From positions 1 to 64,000 of the forward strand of contig CAZLBP010000007.1 in the NCBI GenBank assembly GCA_964557855.1: a stretch of 64,000 nucleotides of DNA, given 5' to 3'. The notes below the pieces were generated by a model. It was not told where the DNA came from and searched no databases. It was given only the letters and a program-made list of their open reading frames with translations. The position numbers and the translations under genes were made by a program. This DNA is from JAJRZL01 sp964557855 (lineage in GTDB: Bacteria; Zixibacteria; MSB-5A5; GN15; FEB-12). Shown one piece after another: positions 17,124 to 26,047 of the stretch (its first letter is position 1; each line of letters opens with the position of its first letter).

Positions 17124-19817
17124 ATGATGCACGAACAGATTGGAAAGACCTGGCAGGAAGAAGCCGAGGCCGTTCTTGACCGACTCGGCGTAAGCCGTGA
17201 TGCGGGTTTGTCCGCCGGTGATATCAGGGGGCGGCAACAGAAATACGGTCGCAACGTTTTCCGCCGGCAAAAAAGCCGTTCTGTACTCTCCATTCTGACT
17301 GATCAGTTCAAGAGCTTCGTCATTGCCCTGCTGCTGGCGGCGGCTGTGGTCTCGCTACTCCTCGGCCACCACGTGGAAGCCATTGCGGTGCTGGCGGCGA
17401 TCCTGATAAACACCGTTATAGGGTTTGTAACCGAACTCAAGGCGGTACGGTCCATGGACGCCCTGCGAAAACTGAGTCAAGTGGAAGCACGAGTGCGCCG
17501 TGATAGCGATATTGCTGACGTCTCCGCAATTAACCTGGTAGTGGGTGACATTGTCCCTCTTGAGGCCGGTGATCTCATTCCGGCCGATCTGCGATTGCTG
17601 GAGGCCAATAAACTGCAAGTCAACGAATCCGCCCTGACCGGGGAATCCGAACCGGTTACCAAAGATACGGAGCCGAAAGCAGCCGATGCGCCTCTGGCAG
17701 AAAGAACCTGTATGGTCTATAAAGGAACGTCCATAACACGCGGCTCCGGGGAAGGTGTGGTAGTCGCAGTCGGTCGCCAAACCGAAATAGGTCAGATTCA
17801 AACGATGTTGGAAGAGGCGGAAGAAGAGACCACGCCATTGGAAAAGCGACTCAACCGGTTGGCGCATCGTCTGATCTGGGTCACGCTGGGACTAACGGCC
17901 GTGTTGGCAGTAGTGGGGACATTGAGCGGCCGGGACCTAACGCTTATGATCAAGAGTGCCGTAGCCCTGGCCGTGGCTGCGATTCCCGAAGGTCTGCCGA
18001 TTGTGGCGACAGTTGCATTGGCTCGAGGCATGCTTGACATGGCGCGGAGAAATGCGCTGGTCAACAAACTCGCGTCAGTCGAGACACTGGGCGCCACGAG
18101 TATCATTGGGGCGGATAAGACCGGAACACTGACCGAGAATCGCATGACAGTGCGCAGCCTCATTCTCGGCGCCGGAGCCCGCAGGCTCCAGTGGAAGCAA
18201 GACCATGATAAGGAGACTGCAAAATCGGACGGTAGTGAAGCCACCAATGCAGATGATCGGCTGTTGAAAGAAGCTCTGAGGACGGGAGTCTTATGCAACA
18301 ACGCATCACTTTCGAACGATGATGAGGAAGATGGTGGCAGCGGGGATCCCATGGAAATAGCCCTTCTGGCCGCGGGTCAGGCGGCGGATATCACGCGAAA
18401 GGGGTTGCTCGACGAGTGGCCCGAGGTCAGGGAGGAGGCTTTTGACCCCGACACCAAAATGATGGCCACGATCCACGAAACAGACGCCGGTTACCTGGTG
18501 GCCGTCAAAGGTGCGCCCAATGCCGTTATCGAAAAATGCTCTCGGATAGCAGGCGAAGACGGTGATCGGGATTTTACCGATGACGATCGCGAGAATTGGA
18601 GCAAGCATAATGAAGACCTGGCCAACGACGGGTTCCGGGTACTGGCTGTAGCTAACAAAAAGTCAGAGAGCAGAGACGTGGAGCCGTATGAAGCCTTGAC
18701 GCTGATTGGGTTGGTTGGACTTCTGGATCCGGCACGCGAGGATGTGCCGGAAGCCATTGCGGAATGCCGCAATGCTGGAGTGCGGGTTATTATGATGACC
18801 GGTGATCAGCCCGGTACGGCACGGAAGATAGCCGCTGACATCGGCCTGGTTGATGATCCGAGCGCCGAGGTCGTACTGGGGACGGATCTTGGCGACGACG
18901 ATGAGGAAATCAGTAATGCGAAACGGGGGAGGATATTGGAGACGTCGATTTTCGCCCGTGTTACGCCGCGTCAGAAACTGACGATCATCGACAAGCATCG
19001 CGAAGCCGGATCCGTCGTGGCCATGACCGGCGACGGCGTGAATGACGCTCCGGCGCTCAAGAAAGCGGACATTGGCGTCGCCATGGGCAAACGGGGCACG
19101 CAGGTGGCCAGGGAGGCAGCCGACATGATTCTTCGCGACGACGCCTTCCCGACCATTGTGATAGCCATACGTCAGGGACGAGTCATATTCGAGAACATCC
19201 GCAAATTCGTGGTCTACCTGCTGTCCGGAAATGTGGCGGAGATTATAGCCGTTGCCGCCGCATCGGTGGCGCACATCCCGCTGCCGCTCCTGCCGCTGCA
19301 GATCCTGTTCTTGAACCTTGTCCTGGACGTATTTCCGGCTCTGGCGTTGGGACTGGGGCGAGGGGATCCGCACATCATGCAGCAGCCCCCGAGACCAAGT
19401 CACGAGCCGGTGCTGCCCTCGTCGCATTGGCAGGCCATTACGGTCTACGGAGTAGTAATCGCGGCCGCTGTGCTTGCGGCACTGTTATTGGCTATCGAGC
19501 ATCTGCAGATGGAGCCGGAGCAAGCCGTTACCGTGAGTTTCCTGACACTGTCGTTCGCTCGCATGTGGCACGTATTCAATATGAGGGATCGAAATGCGGC
19601 TGTATTTAAGAATGAAATTACGCGCAATCCTTTTGTCTGGCTTGCTTTGAGCGTTTGTCTCGTTCTGATAGTAGCTGCCACCCAGATTCCGGTGCTGGCC
19701 CAGGTGCTTAGCCTCAGATCACCAAGCGTGTCCGGCTGGCTGCTGGCTTGGGGAGCATCATTGACACCGGTCATAATTGGTCAGTTATTGAAGAGTATGG
19801 GTGTTGTGAAGGCCTGA
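17124..19817 (+). CDS. P2-type cation-transporting ATPase (Ca2+/Mn2+-like)
   Basis: 897 aa P-type ATPase with an N-terminal cation-ATPase domain (TWQEEAEAVLDRLGVSRDAGLS), actuator VNESALTGESEPVTK, M4 motif PEGLPIVATVALARGMLDMA, phosphorylation DKTGTLTENRM (Asp331), hinge MTGDGVNDAPALKKADIGVAMG, and C-terminal cation-ATPase membrane helices with LNLVLDVFPALALGLG. The PEGLP in M4 is typical of P2A/P2B pumps (Ca2+, Mn2+), but the M6 acidic pattern is altered (NLVLDVFPA), so the ion is uncertain. It is 60 nt downstream of copB. The start lacks a strong Shine-Dalgarno; ATG 17127 is an alternative. Confidence 0.88.
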   Translation: MMHEQIGKTWQEEAEAVLDRLGVSRDAGLSAGDIRGRQQKYGRNVFRRQKSRSVLSILTDQFKSFVIALLLAAAVVSLLLGHHVEAIAVLAAILINTVIGFVTELKAVRSMDALRKLSQVEARVRRDSDIADVSAINLVVGDIVPLEAGDLIPADLRLLEANKLQVNESALTGESEPVTKDTEPKAADAPLAERTCMVYKGTSITRGSGEGVVVAVGRQTEIGQIQTMLEEAEEETTPLEKRLNRLAHRLIWVTLGLTAVLAVVGTLSGRDLTLMIKSAVALAVAAIPEGLPIVATVALARGMLDMARRNALVNKLASVETLGATSIIGADKTGTLTENRMTVRSLILGAGARRLQWKQDHDKETAKSDGSEATNADDRLLKEALRTGVLCNNASLSNDDEEDGGSGDPMEIALLAAGQAADITRKGLLDEWPEVREEAFDPDTKMMATIHETDAGYLVAVKGAPNAVIEKCSRIAGEDGDRDFTDDDRENWSKHNEDLANDGFRVLAVANKKSESRDVEPYEALTLIGLVGLLDPAREDVPEAIAECRNAGVRVIMMTGDQPGTARKIAADIGLVDDPSAEVVLGTDLGDDDEEISNAKRGRILETSIFARVTPRQKLTIIDKHREAGSVVAMTGDGVNDAPALKKADIGVAMGKRGTQVAREAADMILRDDAFPTIVIAIRQGRVIFENIRKFVVYLLSGNVAEIIAVAAASVAHIPLPLLPLQILFLNLVLDVFPALALGLGRGDPHIMQQPPRPSHEPVLPSSHWQAITVYGVVIAAAVLAALLLAIEHLQMEPEQAVTVSFLTLSFARMWHVFNMRDRNAAVFKNEITRNPFVWLALSVCLVLIVAATQIPVLAQVLSLRSPSVSGWLLAWGASLTPVIIGQLLKSMGVVKA

Positions 19818-19836
19818 AGGAGGTTATAGCAGAAAC

Positions 19837-20898
19837 ATGCGTTCTCAGTCCGATGGGCGGCAACCGTGGGGCAAGCAGGCATTTGCCATAACGATGTTTG
19901 CGGTGGCTGGGATAGTAATCATCTTTCTCGTCTGGCATTTGTCCCAGATGCTGCTGGTTATTTTTGCGAGTATCCTATTTGCCGTGCTGCTAAACGGGGT
20001 TTCGAGCTGGCTTGGGCGGCATTTGCGCCTGCCCCTGGGTGTCGCTTTGCCGCTGGTCGTGTTTTCCTTGTTGCTGTTTCTGGCGGCCGCCAGTTGGATT
20101 GTCGGACCTCGTATCGCGGAACAGTTCGCCAAACTAACGGAGAGTATTCCCGAAGCGCTGCAGAGTGTGCAAGAGTCAATTGCCGGCTCGGATTGGGGAC
20201 GGAAACTGCTGGAAGACGCTCCCTCACCGGGGGACTTTTTGCCGGTCGGTTCCGATTTGCTGGGGCGCGTCACCGGCGCGTTCTCAACGGCGCTGGGGTT
20301 TGTGACGAGTATCGTGATCGTTTTCTTCGTCGGAATCTATCTCGCAGCCAGCCCGCGGCAGTACCGTGATAACCTCGTCCGTCTGTTTCCCAAAGAACGA
20401 CGGCAGCGCGTCGATAAAGTCCTGGTGGCAGTGGGTGAAGCATTGTGCTGGTGGTTGGCCGGACGGATTGCTTCCATGTTCGTCATCGGGGTTCTGGTTG
20501 CGGTGGGGCTTTGGATCGTGGGGATTCCGCTGGCATTGACGCTGGGTCTAATTGCAGCCTTTCTCTCGTTTATTCCGTTCATCGGACCGGTGCTGAGCGC
20601 CGTGCCTATGATCCTGGTGGCACTCGCCGAGGATCCCGTGCTGGTTATCTGGGCCCTGGTGGTCTATCTGGCGGTGCAAACCCTGGAAAGTTATTTTATC
20701 ACACCCATGATTCAGAAACAGGCCGTGTTTATCCCTCCGGCGTTACTCATAACGGTTCAGATTCTGATGAGTGTTCTGTTTGGAATCATGGGGACTCTGC
20801 TGGCGACGCCGCTGGCGCTCGTCGTCATCGTCATCATACAGATGGTATATGTGCAGGACGTCCTGCACGATGACGTGAAGATCATGGGGAGGCATTGA
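19837..20898 (+). CDS. AI-2E family transporter (PerM-like membrane protein)
   Basis: 353 aa with about seven membrane helices: two at the N-terminus, a soluble loop (about residues 75-135), and a C-terminal bundle with the family segment FLSFIPFIGPVLSAVPMILVAL and ESYFITPMIQKQ. The family includes AI-2 exporters (TqsA) and Na+/H+ antiporters, so the name does not fix the substrate. GAAGGAGG at 19817-19824 precedes it. It is the last gene of the + strand run and is followed by a strand switch at 20951. An antiporter role would fit beside the ion-motive ATPases (inference). Confidence 0.82.
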   Translation: MRSQSDGRQPWGKQAFAITMFAVAGIVIIFLVWHLSQMLLVIFASILFAVLLNGVSSWLGRHLRLPLGVALPLVVFSLLLFLAAASWIVGPRIAEQFAKLTESIPEALQSVQESIAGSDWGRKLLEDAPSPGDFLPVGSDLLGRVTGAFSTALGFVTSIVIVFFVGIYLAASPRQYRDNLVRLFPKERRQRVDKVLVAVGEALCWWLAGRIASMFVIGVLVAVGLWIVGIPLALTLGLIAAFLSFIPFIGPVLSAVPMILVALAEDPVLVIWALVVYLAVQTLESYFITPMIQKQAVFIPPALLITVQILMSVLFGIMGTLLATPLALVVIVIIQMVYVQDVLHDDVKIMGRH

Positions 20899-20950
20899 CC
20901 CCGTCTCGTGACGGTTGTCGGCTCCCACGGCGCGCGTCTATCCAGCTCGT

Positions 20951-21262
20951 TCAGCGTGCGCCCGTGACCTGGAATTGCGTGCGGATCTCTTCTTCGACCT
21001 GATGACCCATCTCCCGCATTGAAGGCGACGTATAGTAGGCAGCATAGACCAGTTTCCCGCCCCCGTTGTTTTCTACTTCGTCAACCAGTTTCCGTCGGGC
21101 GGCTTCGGCGGCCGCCTTCACGTCCGACGTATAACCCACGTCCAGGATCGACGTGCGTCCGTGAAACTGCGAGATGATCGTCCACACACCCGGGTTGTCA
21201 TGGAGTTCCTCGGTGGTTTCATACGGTCCTTTGAAATCGAATCTGCCTATGCGTACTGACAT
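20951..21262 (-). CDS. Small hypothetical protein with GIY-YIG-like pattern
   Basis: 103 aa, strong Shine-Dalgarno (GGAAGGAGAGG) before the ATG. The pattern NPGVW followed about 14 residues later by LDVGYTSDVK recalls the PGIY and YVGKTKNL segments that open GIY-YIG nuclease domains, here degenerate. The catalytic Arg and Glu of that family cannot be placed with confidence, so nuclease activity is not claimed. It shares strand and spacing with the PRC-barrel gene upstream (32 nt), suggesting one transcript. Confidence 0.55.
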   Translation of the reverse strand: MSVRIGRFDFKGPYETTEELHDNPGVWTIISQFHGRTSILDVGYTSDVKAAAEAARRKLVDEVENNGGGKLVYAAYYTSPSMREMGHQVEEEIRTQFQVTGAR

Positions 21263-21294
21263 GTTAAATCCTCTCCTTCCGCTTTTTGTCGCAC

Positions 21295-22062
21295 CTATTC
21301 GACGGATTGCTCCCAGTATCGCGGCCGGCCGTACGCATCATACAAGATTTCTTCGTATTTCCGGTTGACCGGCTGCTCGGGATCATACTCGGGACTGCTG
21401 TTAATCTCCTTGCGCCCAACGTCGAATATCAGTTTGCGTTTATCCTGATCAACGGCCGAGAGCCAATCGATTGCCAGAAGTATCTTCTGTTCTCCCAGCC
21501 AAAGTCCGACCTGTGCTGCGACGTAATGGAGCCGCCACGTGTCATCACTGACGACCAGGTCGTTCACCCGACCGGCTTCGCCTTCCTTGCTGTCGACTGC
21601 GAAATCGAACATATCGCTCGCGCGGAGTACGAAGAAACCGTCCAGGTGCGTTCGGGCGACGGCGGCGGCTTCCTCGGATGAATCGGGGCGTTGACCCGAC
21701 TTCGGTTCTCGAGGCGGTAAACCTTCGGTGGGGCCGCGCACCCAGTACGGTTCCGAATCATAGTGCGCCGCCAGCTGCTCCTCTTGTTCACGGCTGACCG
21801 CATTGTCCTTCTTGATAACCGGGGCAGATTTTATCTGCTGGACGGTGACGTTGACCGGGAACAGATGGGCCGGCCAGTCCGGGTGAAGGAGAGCCGTTGC
21901 CGGCAGCAAAACCAGATGTTCGTCGGAAACGAGCTCGGTATCGACTGCCAGGTAGCGGACGGACCACGTTTCATTGTCGATCACAAAGTCACTGCTTTTG
22001 CCGACCTCACCGTCGGTGGCAACAACGTTGTACTTCAGGAGACTCTTCAGGCTTCTCAACAT
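21295..22062 (-). CDS. Two-domain PRC-barrel protein
   Basis: 255 aa with two PRC-barrel domains. The first (residues 1-75) begins MLRSLKSLLKYNVVATDGEVGKSSDFVID; the second (about 145-215) begins LRASDMFDFAVDSKEGEAGRVNDLVV. A charged linker separates them. The PRC-barrel fold occurs in RNA-processing (RimM) and photosystem H proteins and in many stress-linked bacterial proteins of unknown role. A paralogue with the same N-terminus and layout lies at 24992-25711. GAGGAGTAG precedes the ATG. Confidence 0.85.
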   Translation of the reverse strand: MLRSLKSLLKYNVVATDGEVGKSSDFVIDNETWSVRYLAVDTELVSDEHLVLLPATALLHPDWPAHLFPVNVTVQQIKSAPVIKKDNAVSREQEEQLAAHYDSEPYWVRGPTEGLPPREPKSGQRPDSSEEAAAVARTHLDGFFVLRASDMFDFAVDSKEGEAGRVNDLVVSDDTWRLHYVAAQVGLWLGEQKILLAIDWLSAVDQDKRKLIFDVGRKEINSSPEYDPEQPVNRKYEEILYDAYGRPRYWEQSVE

Positions 22063-22120
22063 TTTGCTCTACTCCTCGTAGTTGTACTCTCAGGTATTCA
22101 TCGTTACAATAGCCGCTCGA

Positions 22121-22528
22121 TCAGACATAGCGGATTATTATAGCTGCTATAAGAAGCATGACGAGCAGCCAGAAAAAGACTGACAGTGCGGCCTCGGCGC
22201 CCGTTTGCGCCTCGGCGCGGGTTTCCGCTTGCTGTAAGGCCTCTCGCCTGTTGCGCGGTCGATGCGGTGGTACGAGGGCCAGGATTACGAGGGCGGCAAA
22301 AAGACCGATCAAAAGAAACGGTATCCAACCGACGCCCCAAAAGTATGGCCCGACCGGTTGCAGCCAGATGCCGCCGGCCCAGACTATGGCCAGCAAAAAC
22401 AGGAACACGAACAGCAGCGCCGGTGCGGCGCCTTCGCGTCCGGGGCGTTGCCAGCCCAGTATGCCGACCAGGATGAAGCTGAAAATCAACGCCACCACCA
22501 CGGCTGCTATGAGTTGACCAATAAACAT
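22121..22528 (-). CDS. Small integral membrane protein, unknown function
   Basis: 135 aa with about four membrane helices (residues 3-25, 36-58, 66-88 and 113-134) and one polar loop, HRPRNRREALQQAETRAEAQ, between the last two. Shine-Dalgarno GGAAGGAG is well placed. No family was recognised. It lies between the PRC-barrel protein and YihY, which suggests an envelope role, but this is position only. Confidence 0.6.
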   Translation of the reverse strand: MFIGQLIAAVVVALIFSFILVGILGWQRPGREGAAPALLFVFLFLLAIVWAGGIWLQPVGPYFWGVGWIPFLLIGLFAALVILALVPPHRPRNRREALQQAETRAEAQTGAEAALSVFFWLLVMLLIAAIIIRYV

Positions 22529-22766
22529 GTCCTATCTCCTTCCTTCTTCGTCCATTCAGTATTGAATCAAGAATCGTGCCGGAAAGACACTCGAGCGTGT
22601 GAGCCATTGGGCGGCAGCGTGTTACGTTACCTGTTCCTATTTGTCTTGTTGTCCTTTGAGATGAGAAGACGCGGGCCGGTAAACCAGTGTGAACATACGG
22701 TACGTACGCCCCATGAGGTACGGAGCGGCCCAATGTAGAGGCGCCGAGATGCGATGGTACCCAGCT

Positions 22767-23672
22767 TCATGAATCAGCCTCTTGGCGCTCCCATGCCAGA
22801 CGCCCGATTTGTGCGCTGAGAACAAAAACGAGCGACGAGTAATACACCCAGAGCGCAATGGCGGCGACAAAGAGGTACGCCCCGTAGATCTTCTGGATGA
22901 GCACGGCTCTATCAACGTATATTCCGAAAGCTATTTTGGCGATTTCCAGCAGCACGGCTGCCGATAAGGCGCTCACCAGTATGGCGCGTCGAGGCGGTTT
23001 CTTCCTGGGCACGGAGTAGTACACCAGGCCGTACACGAGAGCGACCAGGAGGAACGAGCCGGTATTGACGAATAACCGTTCGAGCAGACCGAACTCAAGA
23101 CCCACCGCTTCCGGCAATTGCACAACATATCGGAGTCCTATGTCGACTAACGGCAAGACGATTATCGAAACCAGGAAGAGCAGGAGGGCCTGCAGAACGA
23201 GGCGGACATCACGCAGTTTGCCCTTGACTATGGATAGAGAAGCCGGTAACCGGTAGACGGCATTGAGCGTGGTCCGAATGGCGCCGAACAAGCCGCTGGA
23301 GGCAAGCAGGAGTCCAACTATGCCCGCCACGCCGGCCACGGTGCGGTGCACGCGGAATTCATCCACACGTCGGGAAATGAACTCCTTCGCCTGAGCGGCG
23401 AAACCGGAATAGGGGATGATCTTATCTACGTAGGCATAGAGTGCGTCGCGTATGGACGATTTTTCGAGTATTATGCCCAGTATCGCAAAGAGCACCAGCG
23501 CCAGTGGCACGAAGCACAAGACGAAAGCGTAAGCTATGCCACCGGACTTGAGGAACAGCTGGTCCTCGCCGGATCTTTCGTACACGCCTCCGGCGTAATA
23601 TCGGGCCGTGTGCCAGGCGTCCTCGAGACGACGTCTGGCCGACTGTAGCCAGGAGGCCCCTATCCTGCGCAT
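22767..23672 (-). CDS. YihY/BrkB family inner-membrane protein
   Basis: 301 aa with about six membrane helices and the family blocks GGIAYAFVLCFVPLALVLFAILG, SGLFGAIRTTLNAVYR and IYGAYLFVAAIALWVYYSSLVFVLSAQIGR. Members were once misnamed ribonuclease BN; the true role is unknown, with suggested links to transport or lipid movement. It starts 15 nt downstream of the DJ-1/PfpI gene and has no strong Shine-Dalgarno, consistent with cotranscription. The 238 bp before the next gene hold no ORF. Confidence 0.85.
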   Translation of the reverse strand: MRRIGASWLQSARRRLEDAWHTARYYAGGVYERSGEDQLFLKSGGIAYAFVLCFVPLALVLFAILGIILEKSSIRDALYAYVDKIIPYSGFAAQAKEFISRRVDEFRVHRTVAGVAGIVGLLLASSGLFGAIRTTLNAVYRLPASLSIVKGKLRDVRLVLQALLLFLVSIIVLPLVDIGLRYVVQLPEAVGLEFGLLERLFVNTGSFLLVALVYGLVYYSVPRKKPPRRAILVSALSAAVLLEIAKIAFGIYVDRAVLIQKIYGAYLFVAAIALWVYYSSLVFVLSAQIGRLAWERQEADS

Positions 23673-23687
23673 AACAACAGCTTGGCG

Positions 23688-24221
23688 TCAGGCGGGTTGT
23701 TCAACACTGGCCAGGACTTCTATAATGGCAGTGCAAAATGCGGGAAGATCCGCCGGCGTGCGAGAGGTTATCAGGTTCTCGTATTTGACGACTTTGATGT
23801 CCTCCCAATTCGCACCGGCGTTCACCATATCATCTTTGATGGAGTAGAAGCTGGTGACGTTTTTGCCGCGTACGACGTCGGCGGAAGCCAGCATCCAGCC
23901 CCCGTGGCAGATGGCGGCGATCGGCTTGCGCTGTTTGTCCATTTCTTTCACGAACTCCACCATGGCGGGTGAGCGACGCATGTGGTCCGGTGAATATCCG
24001 CCCGGAATGATCAAGGCATCGAATTCTATCGCGCGTACCTTGTCGATGGATTCATCAGGTGTAACCGAAATACCATGTTTGCCCTGGTAGCTCGTATTCT
24101 CGGGTCCGATGCTGACTACTTCGGCGCCCTCTTCCTGCATTCGTAAGTATGGATACCAAAACTCGAGATCTTCATACAAGGGCGCCACAAAAACGGCGAT
24201 TTTCTTCTCTCCAAGTCTCAT
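23688..24221 (-). CDS. DJ-1/PfpI family protein
   Basis: 177 aa of the PfpI/YhbO/DJ-1 fold. The nucleophile elbow AAICHGGWML gives Cys105 followed by His106, and an acidic residue lies in EDLEFWYP. FDALIIPGGYSPDHMR is the conserved strand-loop. Family members act as glyoxalases, deglycase-like or chaperone proteins in stress, and rarely as proteases. ATG 24221 is chosen over TTG 24227 as AGGAAG lies 7 nt upstream. Confidence 0.88.
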   Translation of the reverse strand: MRLGEKKIAVFVAPLYEDLEFWYPYLRMQEEGAEVVSIGPENTSYQGKHGISVTPDESIDKVRAIEFDALIIPGGYSPDHMRRSPAMVEFVKEMDKQRKPIAAICHGGWMLASADVVRGKNVTSFYSIKDDMVNAGANWEDIKVVKYENLITSRTPADLPAFCTAIIEVLASVEQPA

Positions 24222-24266
24222 ACTCAAACTTCCTTTCCAAATCGTCTAAGATTGTGGGTTCAAGGG

Positions 24267-24309
24267 AGGCCGGCCTGCCGGCCTGTCATGGACCGGTCGG
24301 GAACCGGTC
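24267..24309 (-). terminator. Pair of GC-rich hairpins after the sigma-factor-like gene
   Basis: Two adjacent perfect stems: AGGCCGGC-CT-GCCGGCCT at 24267-24284 and GACCGGT-CGGGA-ACCGGTC at 24291-24309. The second overlaps the stop codon of the sigma-like gene. They may end that transcript on the - strand or act as a REP-type barrier. No T-run follows, so intrinsic termination is uncertain. Confidence 0.4.
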
Positions 24310-24910
24310 AGACTACGGCCAGGCGTTTGGTTGCGAGCTTATGGAGCCTCCGGGCCAGATGTCGGCGGGCGGCAGCCAGATATCGGCGAACCAGCGCCGG
24401 TGTGGCGTCCATCACTTCCGCAATCTCCAACTTACTCAGGTGTTGCGTGCACTTCAAGCTGTAGGCCAGACGTTCCTGAGGCGGAAGCTCCCGCAGGATG
24501 CGCAGGAGGTCATCGCGGTCGATCAGTTCTCGTATGTCGTAGATCATGTCCAAATCTCCGTCGGCACTGTCCCACCAGTTCCCCTGGAACTCGGATTCCG
24601 ATCGGAAACGATGTCGCCCTCCGTGGTCTAGGTTCTGCTCGGTCGTTCCGGATCCCGCCCGGTATTGTTCTGCCAGTGCTTCAAGCAAGTCCATCTTATT
24701 CAGTTCAGAGACGGATTGACTTTTGGTGGCGACATATGCTCGCGTAAAGGCAGCAACGGTCAAATCCTGAGCACCTTGTTGCGATCCCGTCAGATATGTT
24801 GCCGTGTGAAACAGATCCCTGCCATGGACTTCAATCAGCTTGTCCAGTTTATCGCCGGCCCCATTGGTTGAAGGTCGGTGTCCCCTTGTAGTGTCTTCCA
24901 ACTTATTCAT
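24308..24910 (-). CDS. ECF-like sigma factor (sigma-70 region 2 and 4 homologue)
   Basis: 200 aa. Residues about 22-65 (LDKLIEVHGRDLFHTATYLTG, then GAQDLTVAAFTRAYV) look like sigma region 2. Residues about 140-190 (LRELPPQERLAYSLKC, LSKLEIAEVMDATPALVRRYLAAARRHLARRL) are a good region 4 HTH. A Gly/Asp-rich linker of about 60 residues lies between. No anti-sigma factor gene is adjacent. It is flanked by stress-type genes (DJ-1, PRC-barrel) and may control them (inference). GAGAAAGGAAAC precedes the ATG. Confidence 0.75.
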   Translation of the reverse strand: MNKLEDTTRGHRPSTNGAGDKLDKLIEVHGRDLFHTATYLTGSQQGAQDLTVAAFTRAYVATKSQSVSELNKMDLLEALAEQYRAGSGTTEQNLDHGGRHRFRSESEFQGNWWDSADGDLDMIYDIRELIDRDDLLRILRELPPQERLAYSLKCTQHLSKLEIAEVMDATPALVRRYLAAARRHLARRLHKLATKRLAVV

Positions 24911-24991
24911 ATCTACCGTTTCCTTTCTCCCTGTTCGCGAAATGTATTACTCCATGATCTTTATCAGAACGCCGGTTGTTTCAGCCCCGGG

Positions 24992-25711
24992 CTACTCCTT
25001 CCTCCGTGGTTCCGGCAGCGACCCGACGCCTTGATACTCAGGCAGCTCTTCGATTCTCTTCCTGTTGAATTCGAGTATTATCTCCTCGTCCTCCCAGTTG
25101 ACATCTTTGACACCCGACGTTTCCAGCACGACTTTGCGTCCGGAAAGCCAGGTACCGGTATCGGCAATCAGGTGTTCGATTGTCCATCCGTCGTCATTGG
25201 CGATCAGATCATGCACGTCACCAACCTGCTCATCGTCGGTCCGAATTTGATATCCCCTGATCTCCTTGAGACTCCGTAAATGAGGATCGTACTTCACCTC
25301 CCCGTCCGGGGTTCCTGCGGAACCCTGGATAGCGCCGGTACCGGCGTGGTGCCGCGCCGTCTTGTCGTCCGGCAAGAAGTCGCCCTCCTGCCAGAACGGG
25401 GGCACATTGAGATGTTTGAGCATCTTGGCCTGCTGCTGCTTCGATACCGGGTGATCAGCGTCCAACGACGGTGCTTCCTTTATTTGCTGCTGGCTGAGTT
25501 TGAGTCCAAAGACATCGCCATTCCGGCTGGGCTTGCCGAACGAATCCAGCCGAATGAGCACTTTGCCGCCCGGCAGCCAGGAATTGATATCAACCAAGGC
25601 ATAGCGCAGGATCCACGCGTTGTCGTCAAAATACAAATCAGTTAGTTTTCCCAGTTCTCCGTCGGTTGCCCCGATTTTGGCTCCGGTCAGATCTTTTAGA
25701 CTACGTAACAT
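24992..25711 (-). CDS. Two-domain PRC-barrel protein (paralogue)
   Basis: 239 aa: N-terminal PRC domain from MLRSLKDLTGAKIGATDGELGKLTDLYFD and a second from LRSLKEIRGYQIRTDDEQVGDVHDLIA. It shares the opening MLRSLK, the same strand pattern and the same two-domain order as the protein at 21295-22062, so the two are paralogues placed on either side of the membrane, DJ-1 and sigma genes. The function is unknown. The nearest AGGA is about 10 nt before the ATG. Confidence 0.85.
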   Translation of the reverse strand: MLRSLKDLTGAKIGATDGELGKLTDLYFDDNAWILRYALVDINSWLPGGKVLIRLDSFGKPSRNGDVFGLKLSQQQIKEAPSLDADHPVSKQQQAKMLKHLNVPPFWQEGDFLPDDKTARHHAGTGAIQGSAGTPDGEVKYDPHLRSLKEIRGYQIRTDDEQVGDVHDLIANDDGWTIEHLIADTGTWLSGRKVVLETSGVKDVNWEDEEIILEFNRKRIEELPEYQGVGSLPEPRRKE

Positions 25712-26047
25712 GTCAACATATCCTAAGGCTTAGTTTTCGATCAAATCTCAATTGTAACAGTTCTTCTTACCACAATTTGCGGGGATATAAGAACTGCTTA
25801 CCAACCTATTGTGCAATTCTCATGCCGATCGTCTGTTGGATTCGCATGAGATTGCCTCACAATGGGTTACGGGTGGTTACTCGAAACCGGGACCGGCCGA
25901 GTCACCATATAGCGATTGTCTGAAGTTATGACGAGTTTCGAGTGTGAAGAATAGGTTACAGCAACGGTGATCGGCTTGTATCGGTGTGTGACTTCTTCAC
26001 AGCAGATTCGGATGTAGGGGTCTCGGAATCCGGACGGTTTGTCAGGC
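25712..26047. other. Intergenic region, no gene
   Basis: 336 bp between the start of a PRC-barrel gene and the end of the site-2 protease gene, both on the - strand. It is AT-richer than its neighbours. AGTTCTT and AAGAACT near 25770-25800 form an inverted repeat around a 23-nt centre and could be a regulator site or part of the PRC-gene promoter. No ORF was credible. Confidence 0.5.
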
